A stretch of 64,000 bases of DNA. Source: Gonatopus flavifemur (lineage: Eukaryota > Arthropoda > Insecta > Hymenoptera > Dryinidae). The notes under the pieces were generated by a model that had not been told where the DNA came from, did no database searches, and worked only from the letters and a program-made list of their open reading frames with translations. The stretch's first letter is position 1. Every line of letters starts with the position of its first letter. Positions 45,576 through 55,886 of the stretch are shown in pieces. Position numbers and translations under genes: made by a program. The DNA lies in assembly GCA_018340375.1 (NCBI GenBank), contig JAFFJZ010000014.1, forward strand, positions 2,232,001 to 2,296,000, written 5' to 3'.

Positions 45576-45585
45576 TTAAAGAGTA

Positions 45586-46166
45586 GCCTCATTACGTCCA
45601 TTGAAAATAGAATCGCGAAAAACTTTCACAAGGTTCAAACAAACCGAAAGTGGACAGGAATTTGCTGTAATTCCGAAAGATAAAATCGCACCACTTCTAA
45701 AAGAAGGCTTAGATCATCTTGCGTCTCATATTTCGAATAATTTGAAATCCGGATTCCGCAAAACAGGAATCTTCCCTCTAAACAGACAGCAAGTGATCGA
45801 CAGAATCACTCCTCAAACGATTCAGAGAGATATGGTCAGCGAAGCTTTCATGAAGAAATTAGACGAACTACGATCAAATGCCATACAGAAAAGGAATCTC
45901 AATCGGGAGAGAAAGCTCGCTGTGCTCCCAGGCAGAAGCATTTCAGCTTCTGATGTATTACCGTTGTTAGAGTCAGCCGAAAAATCGAAAGAAACAAAAT
46001 TGCTGAACTAAAAACAAGACGAGTCGAGAAAACAAGCCAAAGGCTTGTGACCTTTACCTCTGAAGACGAATGTAGTGCTTTCGCAGTTTCTGAAAAGATG
46101 AAGGAACAGCGAAAAAAAATTTCGGCCCCAAGAAAGTCAAAAATTACGGACTCTAAGAAAGCACTA
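45586..46166 (+). pseudogene. pogo/Tigger-like transposase, downstream piece
   Basis: The frame resumes directly after the right TA with an Ala codon, then SLRPLKIESR. It continues with DHLASHISNNLKSGFRKTG and IFPLNRQQVIDRI. GFRKTGIFP.N is a hallmark near the C-terminus of pogo/jerky-type proteins. A one-base change of frame near 46000 is needed to follow the basic tail (RRVEKTSQRL, then KMKEQRKKI) to about 46166. No start codon belongs here. Confidence 0.85.
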
Positions 46167-47520
46167 TGAAATTTTAGAGGAATATCCTCCGAGAAGATTA
46201 TTAGACTTTTGAAAAATTCCGTTCTCCTTGTTCCAATCTCCTAATACTGATACGTATACGTATATGTGTTGTAATAACTCTCAAATTCATGCAATAATAG
46301 TTATGTGTGGTTTGAAATCAATAAAGAATGTATTTATAGTTTATTGAAGCAAAACTCACAAGTCTCCTAGGGTTCCCCCATCCGTGGAATAACTCTGACA
46401 CTGTTCTCACCTTCGTTACATTATTGATTTTTTTTTTCCTTCCACTAGGCCTCCTCGTACGTTTTGCGGATAAAGTCTGCGAGTTCTGTGCCCGGTTAAG
46501 AAAATTGCGATTCGAAAAACTAAATTTTCGTAGCACGAAAACTGAAAGTCATATGCATTTTGTCCTAACGTTGCCCCAGTTGACGGTACACATTTTACAT
46601 CAAATTTTATGTACTTCATAGCATTAACTATAGCTTTTTCATATTTTTGTATATTGAAGATGATGTCAAATTTCTATGAACCTGAAGTCATGTACGTGAT
46701 TGAAAAAAACTCCCAAATATAATATTTCTGGAAGTCACACGAATCAAAACACAAGCGATGAGTTGTATGTTGTGTTACAATATGCCCCGAAATTCTGTTA
46801 CAACTTGCGCCATCGTATAATTTTAACATATCCGTTGATTGATGAAAATCTATAGAGTATTCATGAGAAATGCATTACAGCATTTCAAAGCTTAATACAC
46901 AAACGATATAATTAGGGACTCACATATTTGGAGAGGATTGATCAGTAGAACTGAAATCAATTTTTATAAACCAACACTTTCATCGTTTTCTGAGTCGAAT
47001 GGATGCTATGTTTCCAAACATTCGCTGTGCCGTCTGAAGAGGTACTGATAATGTCTACGTGATTAAGCATGTAATGAATATGAGATTCAATTCGAAATCC
47101 AGCAACAATATTTGAAATCCATCGCATAATTCGCGTGTTCCTACCTACCCCTGTTACATCTAGTCCCTAGCTACCCGAATCTCCCATGATTTTATGAGTT
47201 TGCAAGATGGAGAGAACCATGGAGTTGCATGGAGTTGCACCATGAGAAACATGAAAGTAATCTATGGCACGATATCCAAATTTTTTTTAACCCTGGTGAA
47301 AATGGAGCGCGTACACAAAATCCGGAAGGAGTGCATACGAAGAAAAAAATGGTTCAACTCCCTCTTCGTAAAGCGTGTGATGAAATCATGCGTTTCATGT
47401 ACGCTTCATAAGCTATCGATCCCGTTTCGCACACGTTTCACGTGATGTAACCGATTATACCAGGCGTATGCAAATCATATCTATTCTCACTTCAAATAAT
47501 ATTTTCAAGCGGTCGACATC
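46167..47520. other. Non-coding DNA
   Basis: No gene is supported. Open frames at 46318-46621 and 47194-47445 have no motifs. Confidence 0.3.
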
Positions 47521-47527
47521 CACGACG

Positions 47528-47600
47528 ATCCATGGCTCAGCGGATGAGATCCTCGACCGCAATAGTGAAAGTCATCGGTCCGATTCTTACACGGTGAAAA
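47528..47600 (+). other. tRNA-like block
   Basis: CATGGCTCAGCGGATGAG resembles an A box and D arm. CATCGGTCCGATTCTTACACGG about 45 bp later resembles a B box and T arm (core GGTCCGATTC). Pairing of the acceptor stem is not convincing. It is likely a SINE head or pseudo-tRNA. Confidence 0.4.
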
Positions 47601-47806
47601 GGAAAACTTAATTTCAGTCAGAATATGATCTGAATTCAAGATGCAACCAAAAAAAGACTCGGTTGACTTGAAGTCAGCCACTGGAAAACCTTCTCAAACT
47701 CAAACAAGAATACAGCTCACATTCATCTCTATTCAACTTGAATCAAAACTGATTTTGAACTGGAACTCAAAGCGAATTGTTCCTGATCATTGAACTATAT
47801 AACATA

Positions 47807-47981
47807 CTGGAATGCGCACTCACTCGATTTTCTATAATATAGACCGGTCAGAGGGAGAGATAAATGTTGGGCGCATGGTATCTGCTTTGAACAAATGCGT
47901 TTTAGAGAGTCGTACTCCCTCTTGCTCATGCAATGAACTATATCACTCTGACCGCGCCAATCTAGGGAGTGCTCATTCCAG
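47807..47981. mobile_element. 175-bp MITE, TA target
   Basis: The ends are CTGGAATGCGCACTC and GAGTGCTCATTCCAG, inverted, with further pairing inside (GGTCAGAGGGAG facing CACTCTGACC). TA flanks both ends (47805-47806 and 47982-47983). No coding. Confidence 0.75.
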
Positions 47982-48187
47982 TATGTATAGAGTTCAATGT
48001 TCCTGATAAATGGATTTGTCCATTGTTTTTGGTTTTGTTCTACTCAACGTGGCGTTACCTATCGACGATGAGAAATGTGTTTGTGTTCATGCGGAGGAAT
48101 AAAAAAAAAATTTCTATGTTGTGTGAATTGACTGTTCAATTATATCGTGATCGTAGTTTTTGAAGATTGAACATCTTCAACTCTCAT

Positions 48188-48264
48188 TGGGGAATTCGAA
48201 CCCACGTTGTTGCTGTAATAACCTGTCCTAGTCCTTTGCGTTTAACCACTTTGCCATGGTACCA
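48188..48264 (-). other. tRNA-like sequence with good A and B boxes
   Basis: On the minus strand ACCATGGCAAAGTGGTTAAAC followed 40 bp later by GTGGGTTCGAATTCCCC gives convincing A- and B-box matches. The T arm pairs well (GTGGG/CCCC with the loop TTCGAAT). The acceptor stem (GGTACCA at the start) does not pair cleanly with the end. It is the best tRNA-like element of the window, but more likely a SINE head than a functional tRNA. Confidence 0.45.
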
Positions 48265-48993
48265 TTTCGATCGACGGTCGTGATGAATCATTTCATAATA
48301 ATATAATTTGATAGCATGTGTAGTGTGAAGTCAAAGATAAATTTGGAAAACATTTACGGGAACTAAGAATTAGTGGAAAATGTGAATACCTGGAAATGTT
48401 GAATTACTTCCAATTTGTGTTGTAATGTTGAAGTGAAAGTGTCGAAATGAAGAATCCGTTAACAGTGCGGAAAATCCAATGACAAGTTTTTACGAAGTTT
48501 GTTTTACAAATTGTTACTGAATTTGTCAAGCACCTTGAATAATGGATAAAGAACCTGAAATAATGTGACTGAATTGAGACTGTGAATAATAATATGCACA
48601 TATACAGGGTGGTCCATTTGAAGTGATATAGTCGAATATCTCGGAAACTAGTGGAGATGGAAAAAAATGTTCCGCATAAAAAGTTTAGGGTTCCAAGGGA
48701 AAAGTATGATGCTGACCTTGAAAAATCCCTCAGAGGTCGTTTTGAAGGTCATTGAGGGGTCAAGACGGTTTTTTTGGATGGGACCCCAATTTTTTTATCA
48801 TAGCATGGGAAAGCTGGTTTCAAACCCTTGACGAAACACTGGTCATGGACCCCTCTGCGCCCATTGGAGTGCAAGGTATGGACCGTCGAAGTTATTGATG
48901 AACTACTCTTAGCGCTACCCAGGAACAACGACGTGGACATGGTAGTTCTCTGTTCCCGCCGGAGTGCTCGATTATTGTGAGTCCCCTTGCCTC

Positions 48994-49619
48994 TCACATG
49001 AGGGGTGCTTGATGCTGTTGCAATAATTGCTCGAAGTTACCCCCCTCTGCCTGGATACATAATCCCAGTCTCCGCCGAAAATTTGTAACCGTCTTCGGAA
49101 ACACTAATCGCGGTATGTTGGCACAAACAGTGCGGATGCGATCGATCATGTCCTCCCTCGTTGTTGGTTGGGCCTTGAATACTTCGTCTTTCAGAAATCC
49201 CCACAAGAGAAAATCGGCAGATGTCAAGTCGGGTGAGCATGGAGGCCACGCAACTGGCCCACCTCGTCCAATCCACCTTCCCGGGAAATGATGATCAAGG
49301 TATTCTCTCACGATCAATGCGTAATGGGGTGGCGCTCCATCTAGTTGGACCCACATCCTCTGCCTTGTTTGTAAATTCAGATCCTCAAGCAAGCCTGGTA
49401 AATAATCCGACAGAAATTCAAGAAACATGGGGCCGTTCAAAGTGCCGTTGAAAAAATGAGGACCGACTAAATAGCCATTGACGATCCCGGATCACACATT
49501 TACGCTCCAACGATGTTGGTTGTCGGTTGCTCGATACCAATGCGGTATGCGGAAGATACTTCGTCGGAGAACATCACATAGTCGGAGAATTGAGGATCGT
49601 CAAACAGCCTTGCTCGTGC
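48994..49619 (-). pseudogene. DD41D transposase, catalytic and C-terminal part
   Basis: After frame breaks between 49619 and 49440 (where VMFSDE marks the first catalytic Asp), an open frame runs 49440-48994. It has TLNGPMFLEFL-like sequence, VQLDGAPPHYAL with the second Asp, and SPDLTSADFLLWGFLKDEVF with the third. I count 41 residues between the last two, as in the element at 17413. It ends with EGGNFEQLLQQHQAPLM. About 40 residues after the first Asp are shortened or lost. Inactive. Confidence 0.85.
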
Positions 49620-50027
49620 TCAGTTGCAGAATCTAATTCGAAGTCTCATGTCGTTTGGAGTGAGAGCTTGAGTTAACGTAATGTGGTATGGTCGATATTT
49701 GACATGCTTCAAAATTCTCAAGACAGTAGTCCGGGGTAAACCAGTTATTCGTGCCAACGATCTGCTACTAACATGAGGGTCCGAGTGGATAAGTCCCAAT
49801 ATGGTGAGTGCACGGATATCATTCTCATCGTACCGGTGATGTCTTAGATCTCGCTTCAATACTCCTCGTTGAGCCCTCGATTCGAGTCGACGGATGGTCG
49901 TGGGGTGTGCGATGCGGCGATCGGGATACCGATCCCGGTAAATTCTGACGGCTTCGTTGTAATTATTGTGACATGAGTCAAGCACAAGCATCATATCAAT
50001 AATTTCAGAGGGTGGATAGTGATTCAT
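49620..50027 (-). pseudogene. DD41D transposase, DNA-binding part
   Basis: From an ATG at 50027 the frame reads MNHYPPSEIIDMMLVLDSCH, then EAVRIYRDRYPDRR, a helix-turn-helix head. A second HTH follows with SSRSLARITGLPRTTVLRIL. It ends RIRFCN with a stop at 49620, where a frame change leads to the catalytic part. This is the bipartite DNA-binding region that would recognise the long TIRs. Confidence 0.8.
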
Positions 50028-50611
50028 TTCTTCGATTGAATCGAATGGAATGAATTGATGAATGTAGATGATTGAATATGCAAAGGAGAAGAACGATTGT
50101 GATGGTCTCAGTTTAGAACCAGTGTTTAAAAGATCACGTATTTCCGTAATCATCCACATAACCAAACATAATGAACAGAAATTCGATGTTTCTGTTTGTT
50201 TATGTATTCTTGTTCATCGCTCTTCTCCTAATATCGGGGCTGATTTCAATGCAGATTACAGTGGATTTCATTGGAAAAAAAAACGTAAACATAAACAAAC
50301 GGGAACAGTGAGTCTCTGCTTATTATGATTGGCAGTAATGTGTACGATTTATTACGATTATTGCGTTTCAAATCGAATAAATTATTCCATCTGATTCAAT
50401 GAGGGTTATAAATGAGTATCGACTCTCAAAAATTGTTGAAAGGTTGCTGGAAACATTGGAAGTATTGACCATATCACATTACGTCGATTAGGATGCACAT
50501 TCGAACGGATACAAAAATCCTTCGAGCTTCCAGAGAATTCACCAAAGAGAGTTACACTGTGAAAAATTTCTTTGTAGATTTACCAAAAAAATTTGGAAGT
50601 TTTTTTGTAAA
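50028..50611. other. Interior of the second DD41D element
   Basis: This lies between the transposase start and the right TIR and would contain its promoter. No clear TATA box or other motif can be assigned. It is non-coding. Confidence 0.35.
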
Positions 50612-51125
50612 TGAGGGAGGACATGATCGATCGCATCCGCACTGTCTGTGCCAACATACCAGGATTATGTATCCAGGCAGAGGGGGGGTAACTTCGAGCA
50701 AGTATTGTAACAGCATCAAGCACCCCTCATGTGAGAGGTGAGGGGACTCACGATAATCAAGCACTCCGGAGGGAACAGAGAACTACCACGTCCACGTCGT
50801 TGTTCCTGGGTAGCGCTAAGAGTGGTCCATCAATAACTTCGACGGTCCATACCTTGCACCCCAATGAGCGGAAAGGGATCCATGACCAATGTTTCGTAAA
50901 GGATTTGAAACCAGCTTTCCTATGCCATGATAAAAAAATGGGAATCCCATTCCAAGAAACCATCTTTACCCCTAAATGACCTTTAAAATGACCTCTGAGG
51001 GATTTTTCAAGGTCAGCATCATACTTCCCCGTTGAAACCCTAAACTTTTTATGCGGACCATTTTTTTCCATCTCCACTAGTTTCCGAGATATTTGACTAT
51101 ATCACTCCAAATGGACCACCCTGTA

Positions 51126-52589
51126 TATGTATGTATGTATAAACAATTGTAACGCTGGAGATGATAGAATTCTAACCTCATCTTCAGATATTTTCGACTG
51201 AATTATCCATCGAACTCCACCTGACTAACTATAAGATATGCATAGCTGATAATCAGCACATTGCCCGAATTAATTCAATTTGATACGGCCATAACTCTTT
51301 TCCATCCCATATTACGGCTGAAATCATAACATTGCTGATTTCGAGCCTCATCTGAAAATCAGTCGATCATGAAATTAAGATTCACTTTTTACTGTGTACT
51401 ATGGGATTAGATTTTTTCATTTGCGTTTTTTGAATGTTATGTGGTTCCTTCGTCTCAATTCTCGCTCCATATACTCTTTTTATCCTTCTCATGCAAACTC
51501 CTTATACTTTTCATTAACGTTCCTGATACGCTCTAGCATAAGCTTCGTCCGCTCTCCTCGACCGCTCTTATTTTCATCACGTGAATTTCCTCCCTCCTGT
51601 AAGAAGAAAATAATCGAATGTTAGGAATCGAAGAATCGCATTTTGTTAGGTATAAACGTTGGCACAGGAGAGATTCTATGCTTTTCATAAGAGGAGTTGA
51701 GAAGCTTGATTGCTTAGAATTCTCACGGTTTCATCTCCAACATTTCAATGTCCTCTCTTCTAAAGATTTCTTCCCCAGTGCTCAAAGAGTATCTCAGGAT
51801 TTCCGAAATCCAAATGGAAGATGTTGAGGAGTACAAAGATGTACTTACGTCTCAACGTTTCCGCAAATTTATCACCTTTGTTATCAATACCAATTCATAA
51901 CCAATACCAGCACCAACTTTTTTTCCATTCCATTTTCGATGTACATCATTTATTTGCTGTGCTTCCATTAAAAATTTCATATAGAGAAAACTTCAATGAT
52001 CCTGAAATACTTATGATATAGACACAAAAAACTGATAGGAAACCTATTCCTGACATGAAACTTATTTGAGCGATCTTCAAATATCGTTTTAAAAATATTA
52101 CAAAAATTGGAGGGGTGACGAAGAGGTAAAAAAAACATAAGAGTCCAATAAATATTCATTGTAACACGTGCCTTGCAAGTACTCCTTTTCTCCCTCGTTT
52201 TTGGAGACGAAAATTGTCAATTTCATACGAGCAGGCTGAAAACTAACTCGCGCATGCGCATAAGAAGAATGATATACTTTCGACCCTAGGGAAACCACTT
52301 GACGGGGAGAAAGTGAGTGAATAGTGGCGCCATCACGCGTCATCAGTCAGAAACTCCGATAACAAAACCTTGTGATAGTTACTCATGAATAAATTCATTT
52401 TGTCTCCAAAAACGACGCAGAAAAGAGATACTTTGAAGGCACTTGTTACAAGAAGTAGTAGATATGTGCAACTTGGTACGAGGATTGAGGAGCTGGATCG
52501 AATAACTCGCCAAGCGCGGTGAGTGCTCGAACCGCGTCACAAGTTTGAGGCAAAAGGTCCTGTCGAAGGTCGAAAAAGAAAGTTGCAAT
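51126..52589. other. Non-coding DNA
   Basis: No supported gene. Open frames at 51394-52021 and 52098-52343 lack motifs and conserved composition. Confidence 0.3.
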
Positions 52590-53000
52590 TTTGGAAATGT
52601 AACAATACTGAGTGGTGAAGCTTGAAAAATCAATCCTAGTTACTCACTACGATTTTTTTCTATGATTGATGATCTTCGAGAAAAAAATCATGAACCATCA
52701 ATTCTTCCACACCAAAAATGATTATTTTTCAACATTCAACTCGTTCTAACTCGTTGGATTTTCAATGGATCAGAACGAATTTTGCAAATTTCGATTCGTG
52801 AGACTTCCCCGGAGATGCAAATATAGGTAAAGTTCGTAAAAATTAATAGCAAATTAATGAATTTTCAATACAAATTAGAAACCACGCTCTTCGTGCTTTG
52901 TATGAAAAAGTGGTGGGGGAAGTACGAGGTACAAAAAACTTCCAGCGAGAAAGTTGTTCGCTAGTGTTTGAATTAACTTTGTGGAAAATTTCAGATCGAT
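52590..53000 (+). repeat. Dispersed repeat, copy 2 (partner 32520-33005)
   Basis: Same orientation and order of phrases as 32520-33005, with about 25-30% divergence by eye and several indels. No coding motif is present. Confidence 0.5.
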
Positions 53001-54095
53001 TCGACTGATAGTTTGCAAAATGAAGCGATTTATTCATTCGCGCGCAGCAAAAATTTTTCATAGTTCCGCGTCGTTTATAGGATGAATATCCGCGGCAAAG
53101 GTGGTATTCGCTCAATTTCTGAACGTAGGTTTGTTTTTTGGGTCGAGGAAAACGAATATTGGAGTATTTCTGTGAATAAAATTCATGATCGATGCCTTAT
53201 TACAAATGAGTTAATTGTTCAAAGGTCTTCATAAATCAACTATTGGTATTAAGGGAAGCTGTTCGGACGAAAGAAGTTTCTTCTCTTGCGGAAAATGAGT
53301 TTGGTGCGGAACTTTTTTCTTTGTTATTTTTTATTCGATCATATTTATTTATCCACATCATTTATTTTCCATATGTACATTTGTTTATTTTGTTTTTCGT
53401 TTACTACTACGGATTCACACTTTTTGCTTCCAGGTTTATCTTTAATTTGTTCTCTTTTCCATCTTCATTACAGCTTTTTCAAAAAAATCTTGGGACATTT
53501 TAAATGCTCGCTCCGCTCGTGCAACAAACTTCACCCTCGCCGCAATCAGCAACTTTCGTCCCTCGTCGCACAATTTACTATTGTGTCTAAAAGATATCTT
53601 CCAGACCGAATGTTTATTGGGAGGTTTTCTATACTCTCAGGTAACGTGCCAGAGAGACATTCCGCAGTTGGGGATAATCCTTTCATATCCGTTTTTATTT
53701 TTAATATTTTGTAAATAGTGTATGAGAGTAGAGACTTCACGTCGGCAAACACCTATTTTGCTTCCTAATTGCACAATGTACTATTTCGATTCTTGGTCAA
53801 AAAATATTCGATACCTCTTTTTGAATTTTGTTTTTTGAGGCTTTTTCCCGGAAATATGATTTTTTCAAAATTTGACGCTTTTGGAATTTCCTAATTTTCG
53901 AGCGTTCGTTACTTGAAATCTTCCAAACATATCGGGAACTTTCAGAGACACAAAAGTTGGCATTTCGTCTCCAGTTCTCAACTCTGTGAGCTTAATAGTC
54001 AATATATTTGGCCTTCATTGCGAATTTTTCTATTGGAGGATGAAAAATAAAGTTTTTTAATATCAGGTAATTTTGATTTTCTTTACTTTCTCACA
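53001..54095. other. Non-coding DNA
   Basis: Frames at 53243-53714 are hydrophobic because of T-rich sequence and show no family motif. No repeat or transposon end is seen. Confidence 0.3.
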
Positions 54096-54422
54096 AAATG
54101 ATCTGTAAACCATAACGAAAATTTGGCGATTCTTTCTATAATGGTGAATCTTATAGTTTTCGACATATAAATTCTTTTGTGGTCACGTTCAAGCGGTACG
54201 CTACGCGTGCGGTGCAATACGGCACTGTAAATGTTATGTTGTGGAGTATTTGTCTGCCAAAACATGCTCCGCGACACGACGTAACGTTTGGAGTACAGTA
54301 TTACAACGCGCGCGTGAAGTACAATTTGAAAGCGCAAACAAAGAATTCATATTTCGAAAACTATCATGTTTACTATTATAGGAAAAATAATTTACTTTTC
54401 TTCATGGTTTACAGATCTATGA
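54096..54422. mobile_element. Diverged palindromic MITE
   Basis: GATCTGTAAACCATAACGAA on the left faces its near-complement (TTTACAGATC) on the right. ATAGTTTTCG and CGAAAACTAT pair further in. The GC-rich centre has CGCGTGCGGTGCAATACGG facing CGCGCGCGTT. Identity of the arms is only about 75%, so it is old. The target duplication is unclear. Confidence 0.55.
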
Positions 54423-55394
54423 AAAAACAATCGAAATCAAAACTACCTATCATTAGTCTCAACTCAACTGACATGTTATTTGTTATTCTTTTGAATTGAT
54501 TTCATCTTTCACGACTTCCAAATTGAAGTAGTAATAATTACTTGATATGCGCATGAATAAAAGGTGAATGATCAATTCATCCCGATCACTAGATAACCAT
54601 TATTTTGTATAAGACTTTCAATTCTGCAGGACTCACAAGTAATATTAGTTCCATGCTCATAAATGCCATCCAATTCAAATAAATTGTTTGATCGGAACTC
54701 TCTTTGATGTATGAAATATAATTATTGAAAATAATATTATGCAGTGATTATCTGTTATCCGGCCGAATAATTGTGCTCCGGATTATCCGGTATTCGATTA
54801 TCCGGATTTTTAATATCCGACAATAACTGATATCCGGTTATCCAGGAGATTTTCAATCGGGATCATCTCTAATTGAAAGTCCCCAAAAGCAGGGTTCAAT
54901 GCGATGAAGTTAGGAGGTGACGCGTCCACTTCGGAATTCTAATTCCCATGTCTCATCTGTACTTCTCTATCTGGAACTCAGTGCGTTATCAAAAATTATA
55001 TGAGCATGGAATGTGATGTTTTTGATGTTGCCTTCCAATATTTAATCGTATGCACTGTTTCAAATCAGAGTGGCGACATATGATTGCCTATTTTAGGGTG
55101 GTAGCTGAGCAGAAATTTTCATAATTTTGAAAATAAAAACATAGAAATCACCACCTTCAGAAATCATTATTTTCTTTTTTCTCATCTTCCATTTGAGCCA
55201 CATTTCTAACTCTTCCGATAATCCAGAATAATACCAAGCATCAGAATGTCTTAGAACTATTTGTGTATGAACAGGATCAATTCCGTTTGTTCACAAGTAG
55301 CATCTTGATGTTTTGTATTATTCTAAAGCAACAGAAAAGGTAGAAATGTGTCTATAATGGACAATTAAACACTGAAATATAATGATTTCTCACG
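54423..55394. other. Non-coding DNA
   Basis: Positions 54750-54850 hold repeats of TATCCGG/CCGGATA, which also appear near 5480-5520; they may be parts of one small repeat family. No gene is seen. Confidence 0.35.
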
Positions 55395-55886
55395 GTGGTG
55401 ATTTTTATGATAGCGGAGAGGATTGATGAATGCATAATGGATTTGATTTTGGTCGACATGCCACCTTATGATATTGTTGGAGGAGCAGCTTCCAAGAAGC
55501 TTAATTTCACTGATCCTGGAAACATTCATAAGTGTCGGTTAAAGGGTGAAAAATATTTTCGGACCACACTGATGCCTACAACTTATGACAAAGTGAAGAC
55601 AAAGGTATATAATCTAGTAACTGAAGCTGAGTGGATTAGTCTTACTACAGACATCTAGTCTAATCCCACGAAGACTTATTCTCCATTGAGTTTGACTTCT
55701 CATTCCATTTTGGGAGCTCAGCGTCTCAAAGTTGTACTCGCTGCCATGGTTTTAGGAGAAAATCATACTGGTGATTATATTGCTCAAAAACTTGTCAACA
55801 CACTGGGAAAAAAAATACGCGATACAGGAAAAAGATCCTTGTCTCAACCAAACTCACGGGTTGTTTTGAAAACAGCCCAGTCGTAT
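55395..55886 (+). pseudogene. ZBED/hAT-like transposase fragment
   Basis: The frame reads IDECIMDLILVDMPPYDIVGG, then KLNFTDPGN, then LMPTTYDKVKTKVYNLVTEA and ISLTTDI, a TAG, and SNPTKTYSPLSLTSHSI. This is the conserved hAT stretch in which the TTD is the first catalytic Asp region, normally followed by Trp. Here the Trp codon is a TAG stop. The similarity continues with LKVVLAAMVLGENHTGDYI and is cut at about 55886 by the foldback. No N-terminal BED finger or C-terminal dimerisation domain is found. It is distinct from the hAT relic at 9062. Confidence 0.7.

Larger units (their letters stand above)
41292..45583. mobile_element. 4.29-kb element inserted in the pogo-like gene
   Basis: The ends are CTCTCTAAATTTCTTGGAGTG on the left and, inverted, CTCTTTAACTCCTTCGGAGTG on the right. 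TA flanks both (41290-41291 and 45584-45585). Removing it with one TA restores the pogo-like reading frame at the Val-Ala junction. The subterminal 200 bp on each side hold many GGAGTGGAAT/GAGTGAA motifs in both orientations. About 1.8 kb is its own sequence; the rest is the nested element at 41982-44452. I see no transposase of its own, so it is non-autonomous. Confidence 0.85.
48605..51123 (-). mobile_element. Second DD41D Tc1/mariner-like element, long TIRs
   Basis: The 2519-bp element begins CAGGGTGGTCCATTTGAAGT and ends with its complement. TA flanks both ends (48603-48604 and 51124-51125). Inverted repeats span about 48605-49165 and 50612-51123. They run through the 3' end of the transposase gene: the right TIR holds a second, non-functional copy of the last coding part, with an internal deletion of about 60 bp. 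The terminus is closely related to that of the element at 17413. Confidence 0.9.

Noticed and set aside
48188..48264. Functional tRNA gene
   Set aside because: A and B boxes are good but the acceptor stem does not pair and no sound anticodon arm can be drawn.
53243..53714. Membrane protein frame of up to 142 codons
   Set aside because: Hydrophobicity follows from T-rich DNA; two overlapping frames are equally open and neither has a motif.
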